Below are positions 24,169 through 35,694 of a stretch of DNA of 64,000 bases, in pieces (within the stretch, counting starts at the first letter, position 1; each line of letters begins with the position of its first letter). The stretch lies in contig NC_060019.1 in assembly GCF_021134715.1 (NCBI RefSeq), positions 3,596,001 through 3,660,000 on the forward strand, written 5' to 3'. Origin of the DNA: Daphnia pulex (taxonomy: Eukaryota > Arthropoda > Branchiopoda > Diplostraca > Daphniidae). The notes beneath the pieces were generated by a model, which was not told where the DNA came from, did no database searches, and saw nothing but the letters and a program-made list of their open reading frames with translations. Position numbers and translations under genes: made by a program.

Positions 24169-24623
24169 TTATCCAAATCTTTTATCCAAATCTTTTTCAT
24201 ATTTGAGCAGATCCTTAAGCCTGCAAATAATTTTTTAGTATATTTTAAGCATGATAGGGAGTAATTCAGTACCTTTTGTTGATATCTTCCATTTCACAGA
24301 GCTCCTCTTCATGTTTGGTTTTCAGACTGGTGTAGCGTAAGATGAGAGATTCCAACTCTTTCTCCAACTCGAGCTTTGTTTTTTGGAGTGGAATGACCTT
24401 TACAGATTCCTTATGCGTATAATTAACCGTTGGCTAGTTTAAAATAGTGAGATTAGGTTTTTATTTAATTTATAGAATACCTTACTGGTATTCGACTTAC
24501 AGCTTTTTCAGGTTCTTTTTCCAGAATTTGGGCTTGATCTGGCATCTCGGACTCGTAGAAATCATCTTCCCGGTCTTCTTTTTTAAATAGATTTCCTTTT
24601 TTCGTTTTGAAAGTCACTTTCAT
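24169..24623 (-). CDS. FKSK-family small coiled-coil protein, copy C
   Basis: Three exons, 24623-24501, 24433-24273 and 24220-24169, give 111 residues with matching phases (0, 2). Exon 1 has FKTKKGNLFKKEDREDDFYE. Exon 2 is a coiled coil (LELEKELESLILRYTSLKTK, then HEEELCEMEDINK). Exon 3 reads LKDLLKYEKDLDKRFG and stops within a short direct repeat (atccaaatctttt, three times). This is the cleanest copy, with no lesion visible. Function unknown. Confidence 0.55.
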
Positions 24624-24867
24624 TTTAAAACGGTCAAAGAATATGAAAAATCAAATATTCACGAGGTTTCTTTAATCTTTTTTCACGAAAATGTGGCTCC
24701 TCCCCCTTGGCGTTGCCAGGTGTTAAAAAACGTGATTTTGTACCATGGGGCATAGTATCTTTACCTATTTATTTATATTTTTAATCATTTATCATTTTAT
24801 TATAATTTAATCATTATTTTGTAGCTGTCTGTTATCATAAAATTAATGAATGATTTCATTTCCAAGG

Positions 24868-24990
24868 TTTGATTCTCCTGATTTGAAATATTTCCCTGGT
24901 CCACCAGCAGATTCCATTGAGGAAATTATTGCTTTAACGGATCCATCATTGAGCTTGTTCACTGGTGAAGAAGAGGTCATGTCAGAATAG
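24868..24990 (+). pseudogene. Orphan 3' exon-like fragment
   Basis: After an acceptor-like atttccaag, one frame reads FDSPDLKYFPGPPADSIEE, then an acidic tail ending EEEVMSE and a TAG. It resembles a last coding exon. A second open stretch (about 25000-25140) follows in another frame with LEAHQFGIYVEPGHLCHL. I do not recognise either. They sit where the coding part of a fourth FKSK copy would be. Confidence 0.3.
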
Positions 24991-25139
24991 GATCAAAGAC
25001 CCATCTTGAAGCTCACCAGTTTGGCATTTACGTTGAACCTGGCCATTTATGTCATCTAGAGGGGGGCACAATCGAAGCTAACCATTTACTCTTCGCTGTG
25101 CTGGGAGAAACTTCATCCATTTTAACCAAATCAGTCGAG

Positions 25140-25286
25140 GATTTTGCAAATATTCGGGAGGGGGATGGGTTTCTTTAAACTTTTTTGCGAAAATGTGGCT
25201 CCTCCCCCTTGGCGTTGCCAGGTGTTTCGAAAACGTCCTTCATTCCAAGAAAAACTGAGTTTGTACAATGGGGCTTAGATAAATGG
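25140..25286 (-). repeat. Fourth copy of the FKSK-family upstream block
   Basis: TTGGCGTTGCCAGGTGTT followed by GTTTGTAC(C/A)ATGGGG occurs upstream of copy B (23945-23990), copy C (24708-24755) and here. A GC-rich GGGAGGGGGA(T/C)GGGTTTCTTT 5' flank is shared with copy B. The downstream coding exons are absent at this site. The block is a candidate shared promoter/5' UTR. Confidence 0.6.
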
Positions 25287-27350
25287 GACAGCACAATAGA
25301 TGTCTAGAAATGAACGGGCAACACATTAGTGAATGCACCGGCTAAAATAACCAAAAATAGATTTCCTGGCAATCAGTGCCACCGATTAGGGTGTTCACAC
25401 AACAAGGTCTAAATAATAACAACTACTAAATAAACTTACTGATGAACAGATACCTAATTTAACCTAACCCAACACACAGCAAGCTCACATGAGATACTTA
25501 CATGAGAAAGACACGGAATAATCCAATGTCCAAATGACGGGAGAATACGACAAAAAAACAGTTAGATATCGGCCGAAGGTTTTCCGCAAATTTGGTAATT
25601 ACCTGCAGAAATGCACATACATTCAAAATCACTACCAATTTTTCTTTGTTAAAAAAACTTCAGAAATTATTATCACAAATTATCCGGGCTGTCCTTGGGG
25701 ATCTAAGGAAATTTGGGTGATTTGGGCTTCCTCTTCACCTTCCGCTCCCTCTTCTTCTTGACATTGGCTGCCATTAGACGTAAGGCAGCCAACCAGAAAG
25801 ATTTGCTGCCACTGAAATTTAACTTGCCTGCGTTTTCCTTGTCGGCCACCATTGACTGGATTTTAAATTATTCAACTGTCAATGATGGTTTCGCCTTTTC
25901 TTTTTCTTATCATATTCATCCAGCCCCTTCTCCTACACTATCTCCCTCCGTCCGTGAGGTCTACAAGCTCCCTTCAAACCATATGGAAAATATTTCGTCG
26001 AAGTGGACAATTTTTTTAGATTTCTAGTGGAAATGTTTGAATAGTTTTTAAATATTATTTACAGGTGGTCCTGTGGATTCAGCCAAACTATCGATTCCTC
26101 TTAAACAAGAAGGGTCAGGGGTTCCTTCGCGCCCTCTTCCTCTTTGAGGGCAAACGCGAACGTAATTGAAGAGAAATTTAGTTTATTTTAATTTTTATTT
26201 TTTAGAAATAAGTCATAATAGTAATTCTGATAAAAGCAACTTAAAGCTAGTACAACAGGATCCGGTGCAATTTTTCTGCAAAACCCTTGTCCTTGGTCCA
26301 CACCTTTAGCCAAACCATCTTCCACTCGTTCTTGTTCTTCGTAATGTCTAAATTCTTAGCCTTTTAGTTTTGCGACCGCAGAGCCTGAAAACTCGAGGAT
26401 CCACAAGGTTCACCCTATAAATAACCGTACAACAATTTATGAACATAGATCGTGATTTTTATAAAACTTAAAGGTTTCCCTAACTTCACCTCCCATTTTA
26501 AGTGTGTACGAGCTGGTCTTTGTCATCCTCAATATAAATTCTTTTCCATATAAAGACTCGCCATCTCGACTAAATTAATAAAATCAGCTTTAACTGGAGT
26601 TGTTGTTTAAATTTATTTTTAGCTATAGCTATAGTCTTAACTCGAAAGCTTTTATCAGGAAAAATTTTTCTTCGATAAACATTTAATTTATCCGTTCGAT
26701 TTGCGTCGTTGAGTTCTATCTAATGATATAACGCAAAGGAATTTTAAACAAACAGGAGACCGGGTTCTGTGCTGCGTTTTAACGAAGTATGACCGGTGTG
26801 AACAAGGGTTTACAAAGAATGAATGTTTAAACTTACTCTTTAGCAGATTCCAGTCTGTAAAGCTTTCGGTTACCATCAAAGTGGTACCCTAAATAATAGC
26901 AACCGCAATCCTTACATCTACCGTGCCGATGAAGAGTATCTTTTTCAATTTTGTAATGAAGAACTTGAACTCGTTGCTGTGTTGGTTAAAATGCGTCCGG
27001 TTAATTATGGTATCCTGAGGGGGGGGGGGGAGGGGAAATATTATAAACAGAAAAGCGTTAAAATATTTATAAGTTTTGTCACCCTGTCGTTCAAATGGGC
27101 AATTTCAACCAGGACTGTGATATATTTCTCTTGTGACGTTCCTGGAGCCTGGAACATGAGAAATTGGCACTACCCTGAGAACACTACTATGAATAAGATA
27201 GCTGATATTCGGTAAAGTTCCTGGCTAATAATCGGATTTCATGTAATCGGCCGATGTGGGTTTTTTAATAAATAGCAAAACGTGCACTCAAATTCTGGAC
27301 TATAAAAACCATCCAGAAACCTTTGACATAAAAATAATTTTTAGAAACTT
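25287..27350. other. Gene-poor stretch with a short basic ORF
   Basis: On the - strand at about 25698-25850 a frame of about 49 codons ends in a Lys/Arg-rich tail (KKKRERKVKRKPKSPKF) and stops; it may be an exon remnant. The rest shows a poly(G) run near 27018-27035 and no supported gene. Confidence 0.3.
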
Positions 27351-27510
27351 TTATTATTTAGATTTTTCCTTTTCATTCATACCTTTTGTCGTGACAACAG
27401 ATATTTCGTCGGGGCCACACTGAATTCTCATAGAACCAACTGTAAGGCAACTATTGCAAATACCAGGTTCAAGAATTGGCAAAGGAACATCTATGTAAGA
27501 ATTGAAACCA

Positions 27511-27942
27511 TTAGATATTAACCAAAATTGTATCAATCAATGTAATAAACACAGGTATTACACCTCTGTTTCTCACTTTCCCCAACATTTCAAAATGTTG
27601 AACCGACTTTAGTTTATACATGGCTTCTTGTAAAATAACTCTGTCATGAGCAATATGATTAAAGTGAAATGTAGAGTCACACTCAGGACAGAGCAAAGCG
27701 TGACAAGTGTGACAAACTACTATTCCTTTCACATTTCTACAATGGTTGCAGATCCCATTGAAAATCTCCAAAGCCTCAACAATGACCATTTTTTCTATCG
27801 GAATTTCTAACACAACTAAATGCTCTGTCTTGTGCCCACTGTCGTTCTTTCCAATCTGTTTCCTCAGCTTTTTACTTGGCAGCAGCTTCTGCGGCTGAAG
27901 TTGGAGCTGTTCGAAGCTTATCAGGGATATGTCTAGCTTCAT
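27511..27942 (-). pseudogene. B-box/CxC-type zinc-finger fragment, likely transposon-derived
   Basis: The frame holds C-x2-C-x8-C-x2-C-x4-C-x2-C then H-x3-H (CNHC ... CHTCHALLCPEC ... HFNHIAHD), spaced like a B-box or the CxC clusters that accompany KDZ-type transposases. A second Cys pair (GICNSCLTVG) lies in an adjacent - frame at 27354-27490, but I could not find splice phases joining them. No catalytic domain is visible, so it is probably a remnant. Confidence 0.4.
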
Positions 27943-28490
27943 ACTTCTTTAAAATAGCCAGCAATTCAGGTTCAACTAGTATAAAAAAATATTTATATAA
28001 TTCACATCTGTAAAAAGGATCACTGATGACAAACATTCTAATAAACAATTCATAATTTTGTGTTCGATATGACAATTGTAATTTGCTTGACTTGTGATCA
28101 ACACACATTACAATGTGATGGCCACTGGCTGAACTAATCCAATAGGATATTCACAATCTGTCGTCAGTTCTCTTGACGAATGATCCCAATTCCTAATGCT
28201 GATGTACAAGGTGAAGGTAAGTTGTAAAAGAACATACCGTGAGAAAGTTAGCAAATCCAATTTAACAGAGCTCTTGTAGAACTTTCTCGGCAATCTTTGT
28301 TTTTGGCATAACTGTGTAACTGAAAATCAACCTTTTCCATTTTTGATGTTACATAACACACTGAATATACGCATGATGAACCTGAGTAGGGTGATGAAGA
28401 ACCTGAAAATTTCTATACAGTGAAGTACTTAAGTGCAGCAGTGTAGTCCTTAAGTTTCAGTCGATGTGCTAACACTTTTACTTCGTATCT

Positions 28491-28712
28491 TTGTATCCCT
28501 CGAAAGCAGAAAGACAAGAAAATCAAACATTTTCGAGCGAAGAAAAGGTTTACGAGAAATTGGTGTCTGAAGAACCCCTAATTTCCGATACCAGTCTTTC
28601 GAAAAGCCAGTTATTTTTATTGATAATGTCATTTTTCCTTAGACATAATCTTACTAAGTCTTCTCTGTCAGACTTATTACAACTCTTAAGACTTTTTGGG
28701 CCCTCATACTAA
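28491..28712 (+). pseudogene. Transposon-associated helical fragment
   Basis: The segment FFLRHNLTKSSLSDLLQLL resembles the 'RHNL-s--a--DLLkLl' helix found before the transposase domain of several animal CACTA/KDZ-like elements. Nothing catalytic follows. The assignment is from memory of the motif and is weak. Confidence 0.3.
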
Positions 28713-30155
28713 AAGCCGGATATTTAAAAAATTAGTTTATTTTAAATCCAATTATGTAAAACTACTTTTCAATCTCTGTTACGCCTCTGTAGCGGTTTTT
28801 CCTTCTAAAGTTAGAAGAATTATTTAAATCCGGACTGTGAGGATTTATCAATTTTCACACTTAAGATTGATTGATAATAAAGTATTATCAAACTGTTACG
28901 ACTGTTGTAGCGTTTCCCTATCTAATCCTAGAAGAATTATTTCTCTTAAACTTAAACTTAAGAAGTATTCAAAACTCAGTAACGAATTGTCTCATGCAAT
29001 ATAACTTAAAAATAGATATTCCTTTTTTAAAGGAGGGTGGTGAATAAACACGGAATCGAACGTTTACTGAACGTCAACTTTCTGAGCAATATAAATCGTT
29101 TGCCTATCGTTTTTGTTTTCCTCTCTTCCTTATGGTAGAGATCTTGTATTCTCTACTAGAGAACATTCTATCTCCTGATTCAGAAGAGTTTTTCAAGTTT
29201 ATATCAACTAGAAGCTTATTTACATCTTTTACTCAAACGTACTTAAGTTTGCATCTTTTTGTCGCAGTGTCTTATTAAATAAACTTGATTTTACAACTCA
29301 ATATACGAAATGTCCAAGTCAATTGATACTAAAAAATACGAAGATCGGAGATTTTTCTAACGCCATGACTTTCTTCTGCAGAAATTCCGACGCTGCGGGT
29401 CACAAAATTACACGAGTTAAAAGAAAAAAGGTTCGAAGGACCATGTTCGGAAAGGAGAATGTGTTAGTTTTACCTTACCGATATTTAGTTGAAAGAAATG
29501 TAGAGATTGACACAGGTATTTGTTTGCGGATCGCCGTATATTCTTCTGACTGACTAATACAGATGATTTATTAAGACAGACGGCCCGACCACCCTCCAAT
29601 ATCTCATTTCAAGACTGGAGCACACTCATTGTTGGAAAGAGTTCCCCCCACGGTGATTTGGATCATGAAGACAAGTTGCTGAGACAAAATTCTGAGAAAG
29701 TGCTGGATCAAGAGTTGTCCTTTTCTGGATATCTGGGTCTCTCCGTTGTCCTTGTCCCCTTGAGAAAGAACATCACACGTTTTGCCAGAGTTATGCACAA
29801 CAAAGTGTTGTCTTCACCGTTAAATAAGGTATTCCACTACCAAGATTTTCTTTTTGCAGATGTTTCAATCATTACTTTTTGCCTAGGCCAGGTAACATGT
29901 TTGGCTCCACCTCCACATGATTTTCCGAAAATTGAGGAAAGTCAGTCTGAGAGGGATGTGGATGAAGAAGAAGTTGATGATACTTGGCATTGGTAGATTA
30001 ACTTTCGCTGCACAGCAGTTTGAGAAGAAACTGTCATTGGCCCTACAGCTCACAGCTGATCTTCTTGATAATCAGGAGACTGATCGTTGGCTGGTGGAGC
30101 TAATCAAATGTTTTGTGGTTCTTACTCATTTATTCGTGACCAACAAGAAAGGGTT
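28713..30155 (+). other. Decayed repeat DNA with short open frames
   Basis: Two related copies of a TAGCG-TTT...TAGAAGAATTATTT block lie near 28777 and 28895. Frames at 29658-29996 and 29917-30207 look protein-like (acidic ERDVDEEEVDD; amphipathic FEKKLSLALQLTADLL) but match nothing I know and overlap in different frames. It is probably an old element. Confidence 0.3.
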
Positions 30156-32533
30156 TCTAGTTCTTTCCAGATCCTACCAAGTGCCTATATGTCAGTTTTT
30201 GCGATAGAAAACGAAAATTATGATCACTAAAGCTCAGCGTCAACACTACAAGCATTATCAACAATACATTGAGCAATTGTGGAAAGTATGGAGAAAACCA
30301 TAACGATTTAATTCCCTTCTCGTCATTATATTGTGTTTTCTTGTAGGTTGGGTATGAATAAGATCCAGATATGGCGTAATTTATTCTATAGGAAACACTG
30401 TCGATATTAGCAAAGAAAATTTCGAGTTGCAATTCAGTGAAAAAAAATTTATCCCCTGTGAAAATAAAAGATGCGTTCTGTTGGTAAAAAAATTGCAAAC
30501 TGTGGGTTTTAATTCACACTTACATGCATATCGTGTTAAAATACTAATTGCTGCTACATCTTTTTGCCTTGATTTTACAGAACTTTTTGATTATCACCCC
30601 TTGGATAACAGCATTTCTGACGAAAATGGTTTGGTGAGGTTAAAATACCATAAAATTTCTCACCCGCCATCTCACTAAATTGTTATGTCGTTAAATTCTC
30701 ATACCGCACAGTAATTTGACCATACTCTAAAAATGTTTTCTACATTAGCAAAAAAAAATTATTTTATAAATCTTTTGTCTTCGCAAAAAACTATTTTTTA
30801 TGGGAAAGAGTTTTTTTTTCCGTCAGCCAAAGGGAATAGATTCAGGGTGCACTGCTGATCTTTATTGTTTCATAGTTCGGCTTGCGTGCGACGATGAGAG
30901 TGTGACTGCTCTGCTTAAAATAATTGTTGAAATTTTTTTCGGAATACTGTACTACAGTAAAAACAAATATTAGGAATGCATCTTTGAAAAGTGATTGAAA
31001 TTGATAGACAGGTTTGAAACCTCCCTTGATTCTCTTGAACTCCATTTTGATGATTTTCCCGTGGCCACGGGTGAGGATTTTTTCAACCCTAAGTTCAATC
31101 GATGGTATCGCTAAGTTTACCGTCGTCATTTCTGATGATACGTCGTCGGAGAGTGGCGCAAGTGATGAATTTGAAAATACGTGCAAAAATAATGTCCGGG
31201 ATTCGGATTATGATATTCCAAATTTACAAGAAACTACTCCAGAGATGTCGATGGATTCTTTGGAAATATATATGAGTTATAAATTTGCTCGTACATTTTA
31301 ATATTTACTTCTTTCCCTGTTACTAGCCCAGGTAGCACACAGACTCTGTTTCAGGTCTGTTACAGATCTGTTTTGAGAGTCTGTAAATTGTTTGTAGTGT
31401 CACACTTTTACAGACTATCACACAGGTCTGTGACAGACCTGACTTACAAAATATGTATAACAGGTTTTTTACATGTTATGTTATGTTTCAATTTATATAG
31501 CGCCTTTTCCACTCGTTTCCAAGTGCTCAAAGGCGCTTTTTTCCAGTTTATCAAGATGTGATACACATCACAGTATGTTTAACGTCATGTTTCTTGAAAG
31601 CAATAAAAAAACTTGTTTTTTACATAACGCGTACCACAGTCTTTGTACTACAAACTACTACAAATATGTCGTTTCAATAATACAAGTTTACAACTCACGC
31701 GATTTAAAATTTGTATTCAACACGCATTTCATTTTATACACCACTTACACATGATTGTCCTAGCAAAATTATGTAAAGCTTTATGAAATTTAGCAATGGT
31801 TTTCAATACGGAGCGCACATCCGATATAAGTTGGTGGTGCACGGCCAATTAACTTCGCATGATGGATTCGGGACTGCGGTCCACGGATCAATTCTGCGAG
31901 CACTATTGTTGAGCCGTTGGCAGCATCCTCTGGCTTGCACGACTGTGCAGTTTAAGCCGGTGGGGCAGGAGGCTGTGGTTTGGGTTTGTTCAAAACTGGA
32001 TTCATGCTGCTTTCAAAAGCCTGCAAGGAAATTTAAATGCATGTTAAATATCGTGACCTGAGAATTATTCGTGATGAGGTAGGGAGAGTGGGATAATTTA
32101 CCTGCTGTTCGCTATGGAAGGCAGCGGCTTTGATAGGCAAGTCCTTAGTCTTAAGAGTTGCCTTCACACGGCTGATGTTGGCATCCAACCAAGAAACTTT
32201 TTTAGCAATTGCTAGTTCCAACTTCTTTGCTTCTTCGGGCGTCCAGTGATCGTAGGCTGCATCACCGCTATTGTAAGCAGTGTACGCTTTCTTGAAACGA
32301 TTCAACGAAGCAGCAAACATTTCGGCGGCACAAGGAGTGCTTTCATGATCACGCTTACGGGCCTGTACAGCAGCTAAATTCTAAAAGTAATAAAAATTAA
32401 AACAAATTTTTTAAACTTTGCCGAGATAACATTGTAGCAAAATGTCATTTGAACCAACCTGAAGCTGCTGCAATTTGTCGACGTATTCGTTTTTCTTGCA
32501 GTCTTCGCCTTCATCATAAAGCCAACTTTCAGT
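30156..32533. repeat. Segmental duplication, copy 1 (2.38 kb)
   Basis: This is near identical (roughly 15-20 differences, two 1-base length changes) to 45961-48340 in the same orientation, 15.8 kb away. It contains several unassigned frames, the TIR-like CCCAGGTAGCACACAGA at 31327, a short 'tatatagcgccttttcc...ggcgctttt' repeat near 31497-31540, and the 3' exons of an Hsp110-like pseudogene. Confidence 0.95.
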
Positions 32534-32877
32534 GGTATCGGCCATTTGAAATAGTTAATCTCGAACATTTGACTCAATATAACATTCCAAGTCGTCAGAA
32601 TCGTTGACGCGGCCGCGAATGTTTAGAACAAACTCTTCCAGTGCGTTCTTCGAGTCAATGCGGTCTCTCTCCTGGCTATCAACTGATCAGAAACCAGCCT
32701 ACAATAGAATGACAGATATTTAAAAAAAACCTTGTTATCCTTCGTTAAATAACGAAAAGAAAAAAACTTACCTCACGTTCCGTCAACTTTTGTATCTTTA
32801 GTTGAGTAAAACTGCTGATCTAATAGTTGGCCTGTATGCGCCAAAGCAGTTTGTCCTGACGTATTCAAGAACTCCTG
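31952..32877 (-). pseudogene. Hsp110 (HSPA4/Hsc70Cb-like) C-terminal fragment, disabled
   Basis: Hsp110 proteins are nucleotide-exchange factors for Hsp70. Exon-like blocks are 32877-32772, 32698-32459, 32380-32102 and 32020-31952. They spell the helical C-terminal domain: DRIDSKNALEEFVLNIRG, TESWLYDEGEDCKKNEYVDK, ASLNRFKKAYTAYNSGDAAY, then PVLNKPKPQPPAPP. WLY-x-x-GED and YVDKL are Hsp110 hallmarks. In-frame stops fall at 32687-32689, 32555-32557 and 31952-31954. The nucleotide-binding domain is absent. It is a 5'-truncated gene fragment that has lost coding ability. Confidence 0.8.
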
Positions 32878-33362
32878 CTGTTTCAATAAAAAGGGGAATT
32901 AGTGCCCCTCGGCAAACCAGATGCAGGAATAATTAATTAAGCTGGCAACCCTACTTACATACTACATACTACTCCCTCAACTCAAACCCCCTTAGTTTCC
33001 ATCATATGCTCTTCAGACTTCAGTTGCTTTTTAGTTACATGAATCAATACTTCCAACATGCCGAGTGGAAACCAAGTGGAAAAGCGCAGCAGGAAACCAG
33101 CCAGTAGGTATTCACTGGAATCTGAACCAAAGCGTAGGAATATTCCAAACAATCCTGTATATAAAAAAGGTTAATATATTAAATTACTGTTATTCAAAAA
33201 GACATTAAATCATGATAGAATCAATATTCATTACACCAACAGATCTTATGAAAAGAGATGCCCGGCAAACAAGATCACAGCCCGGCAATCACGTGGGGAT
33301 CGGCCGTGGAAGGGGAAGGCCCATTAATTTTGAAAATTGCAGTTCCGGGCCAGTCGTTGGTG

Positions 33363-33613
33363 AGGCTCAAGCCTGTCAACGTCCACCAAATCCAAGTGGC
33401 AGGGCCACTTCTCACAGAAGAAGATCAGTTTCTCCATTGCCAGGTGTTTCGAATAATTACCATCATGGAACACCTAAACCAGCAGAAGATCAAGCCTGTC
33501 AACGTCCACCAAATCCAAGTGGCAGGGCCACTTCTCACAGAAGAAGATCAGTTTCTCCATTGCCAGGTGTTTCGAATAATTACCATCATGGTGCACCTAA
33601 ACCAGCAGAAGAT
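33363..33613 (+). repeat. 117-bp tandem duplication inside exon 2
   Basis: Two copies of a 117-base unit (39 codons), beginning with CAAGCCTGTCAACGTCC at 33368 and 33491, differ at few positions. A 24-base unit encoding SAKSAVNS is then repeated three times at about 33679-33750. Both keep the frame. Confidence 0.85.
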
Positions 33614-34625
33614 CAAGCATTAAACAAATCGGCAAAAAAAGTTGTAAAAAAAACATCAAATCCTACCGTCAAAGCCGCAGTCAATTCTTCAGCCAAATCT
33701 GCAGTCAATTCTTCAGCCAAATCTGCAGTCAATTCTTCAGCCAAATCCGTGTCAAAAGCTGGCCTGAAATCTAATCATCCCAAACCATCATTGTCACCGG
33801 GTAAAATCTAAATTGAAATTTGTGTATGAGTTAGATGACTTATTTGATTACGATAGATATGTTTGATGCATCACCATCACAACCTCAGCAACCTAGTCCG
33901 AGTGATGATGATGCAAATGCTCAACAAATAGAATCAAGCAACAGCAGAGACAGCTCATAGGATTCAAGCAAAGAATACTTACCTCAAAAGTACAACAGAG
34001 AAGATGATGATGGAACGGGTGATGAAGAAGCTAGTGATGTGGATCAGCAAACAGGTTTTGCTGAGAATGATCGGGACATACCTGCATCCAATTTCTCTAG
34101 ATCACCTAAAACAAATATTAACAGTAAGAATAGATGAACTTTTTACACAATTATAAAATAATACATATATTACCATTTACCCAAAAAGCGATGCCAAAGA
34201 CCCCTTAAAATTGTTAAAATTTGAAAAAACTCAAACTTTAACATTAAATATCTCCCGAACGGCAGGGAATATTCCAATTCTGCAAAAACAGGTGAATCCG
34301 GAGTAAAAAACTGGATATGCCTGAATTATTTCAGATTTCTAGGTTCCATAGCGGAATGGGAAAAAAGGGGGGTCCATGGATTTGGTGCGGTTGAGTGGTG
34401 GATTGCTTGTTAAAAATATCTGTTAGGGAAAACTTTCAGAAATCCGAGTTGGATGAGGAATTTTTTTAAAAACATATTTCCAATTGGCTGAATGGAAGTA
34501 AGGATACGAGGAGGACAGTCATCACGGTCTTATCACGATCTTTAACAGTTACCACAGATCTTCTACTTCCATATCCGGAAACCGGACAATTTAAAAATAC
34601 AACAGCATTTTTTCCATTTTGCCTT

Positions 34626-34690
34626 GACCAAGATTCGAACCTCCAATCTTTTGAGTGCTAAGCTATACTCTTAACCATTTGCCTGCATGG
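34626..34690 (-). repeat. tRNA-like SINE fragment
   Basis: On the - strand GGAGGTTCGAATCTTGG contains a perfect B-box-like GGTTCGAATC, preceded at tRNA spacing by CTCAAAA (a CAA anticodon loop, Leu-like) and by ATGGTTAAGAG in the D-arm position. The stems do not pair well, so it is a tRNA-derived fragment rather than a tRNA gene. Confidence 0.4.
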
Positions 34691-34799
34691 TATATTTACC
34701 CTCATCTGGCTGCATGGTATTGTAGTGTAGTATATAAGAAAACATTTAAGTCTGTTTTCTATTGGGAATCCAGAAATATACCATACCTGGGATCTGACA

Positions 34800-35110
34800 C
34801 AGATCACATTATTACTGACATAGGTGTTACAAGGGAAATACAGACACGTAACATACCTGGGCCACAAACATATAACAGAAAATCACCGAAGTATGTTTTA
34901 CATAGATAACACAGGCCTGTAACATACCTGAGATACAGACACAAAACAGATTATTTCTGTCATATGTTTTACAAGGGAAATACAGACCTGTACCATATCT
35001 GGGCTACCTACTCAGAACATATTATTTCTGTCATATGTTTTACAAGGGAAATACAGACCCGTAACAGACATGGAGTACAGACACATAACAGAAATATATT
35101 TCACTCGGTA
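34800..35110. repeat. Tandem repeat of about 66-72 bp
   Basis: The word TGTTTTACAAGGGAAATACA recurs near 34826 (shortened), 34898 (diverged), 34969 and 35035. Each copy is followed by GACC(C)GTAAC and TATTTCTGTCATA-type segments. The array forms part of the sub-terminal region of the TIR element. Confidence 0.7.
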
Positions 35111-35694
35111 ATACAGAGTAAAACCATGCATGTCACTTACGTGTTAGACAAAAGAAAAACACAATGTCTTTTTACAGAGTTACAACAGAAAAGTGACAAA
35201 CATGGGAAACAGAGCTAAATCAGAAACAATTTTCTCAAGTAAAAAACAGATCTTTAACAGGTCTGTAGTACAGTTAAAAACCAGAATTATGTATTACAGA
35301 AAGATAACAGATCTGTTCCAGATCTGTGAAACAAACTTTTACCAAATACTGTAAAACAGAGCAATTCTAGACAAATTTCCTGTAAAACAGATATGTAACA
35401 AACCTGTTACGGATCTGTTTCACAAGTATGTGAAACAGATCGGTTACAGAAGTATGTAACAGCTCTGTGTGCTACCTGGGAGGATTACTATCCAATACGT
35501 GACATAATAAGGGAAAATTGCGTGAGAAAAAGTCGGGTTTATGCGTTACTTTCCCGACTGGATGAAAATAACGCGCAACTTAGTAAAAGCGACCGATCAA
35601 GCATCAATAATGCAGTCAGAAAATGGCTTTTAAGCACAAAGGTAAGTATGTAGTCACCACTTACATTTCCTAATATAATTTTGTGTTGTATAAT

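Larger units (their letters stand above)
31327..35480. mobile_element. Possible DNA transposon bounded by CCCAGGTAGCACACAG inverted repeats
   Basis: The 17-base TIR CCCAGGTAGCACACAGA begins at 31327 and its reverse complement ends at 35480. Next to both ends are many copies of short palindromic words of the type ACAGATCTGT and TACAGACCTGTAAC, a sub-terminal repeat pattern seen in some CACTA-like elements. No transposase is recognisable inside. The two ends may instead belong to two different insertions; the second copy of the left end at 47133 came with the segmental duplication. Confidence 0.45.

Noticed and set aside
27354..27562. Splice joining the two zinc-cluster frames
   Set aside because: Available donors (phase 0) do not match the acceptor phase (1) at 27490, so I did not call one gene.
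32033..32320. Intact-looking 95-codon ORF as a separate gene
   Set aside because: It is part of an Hsp110 exon: the frame extends upstream of its ATG to the acceptor at 32380 and the last residues run into intron sequence.
34800..35480. CRISPR-like array of regularly spaced repeats
   Set aside because: Repeat units of 66-72 bp are tandem, diverged and without unique spacers, in an animal genome; they fit a transposon sub-terminal array.
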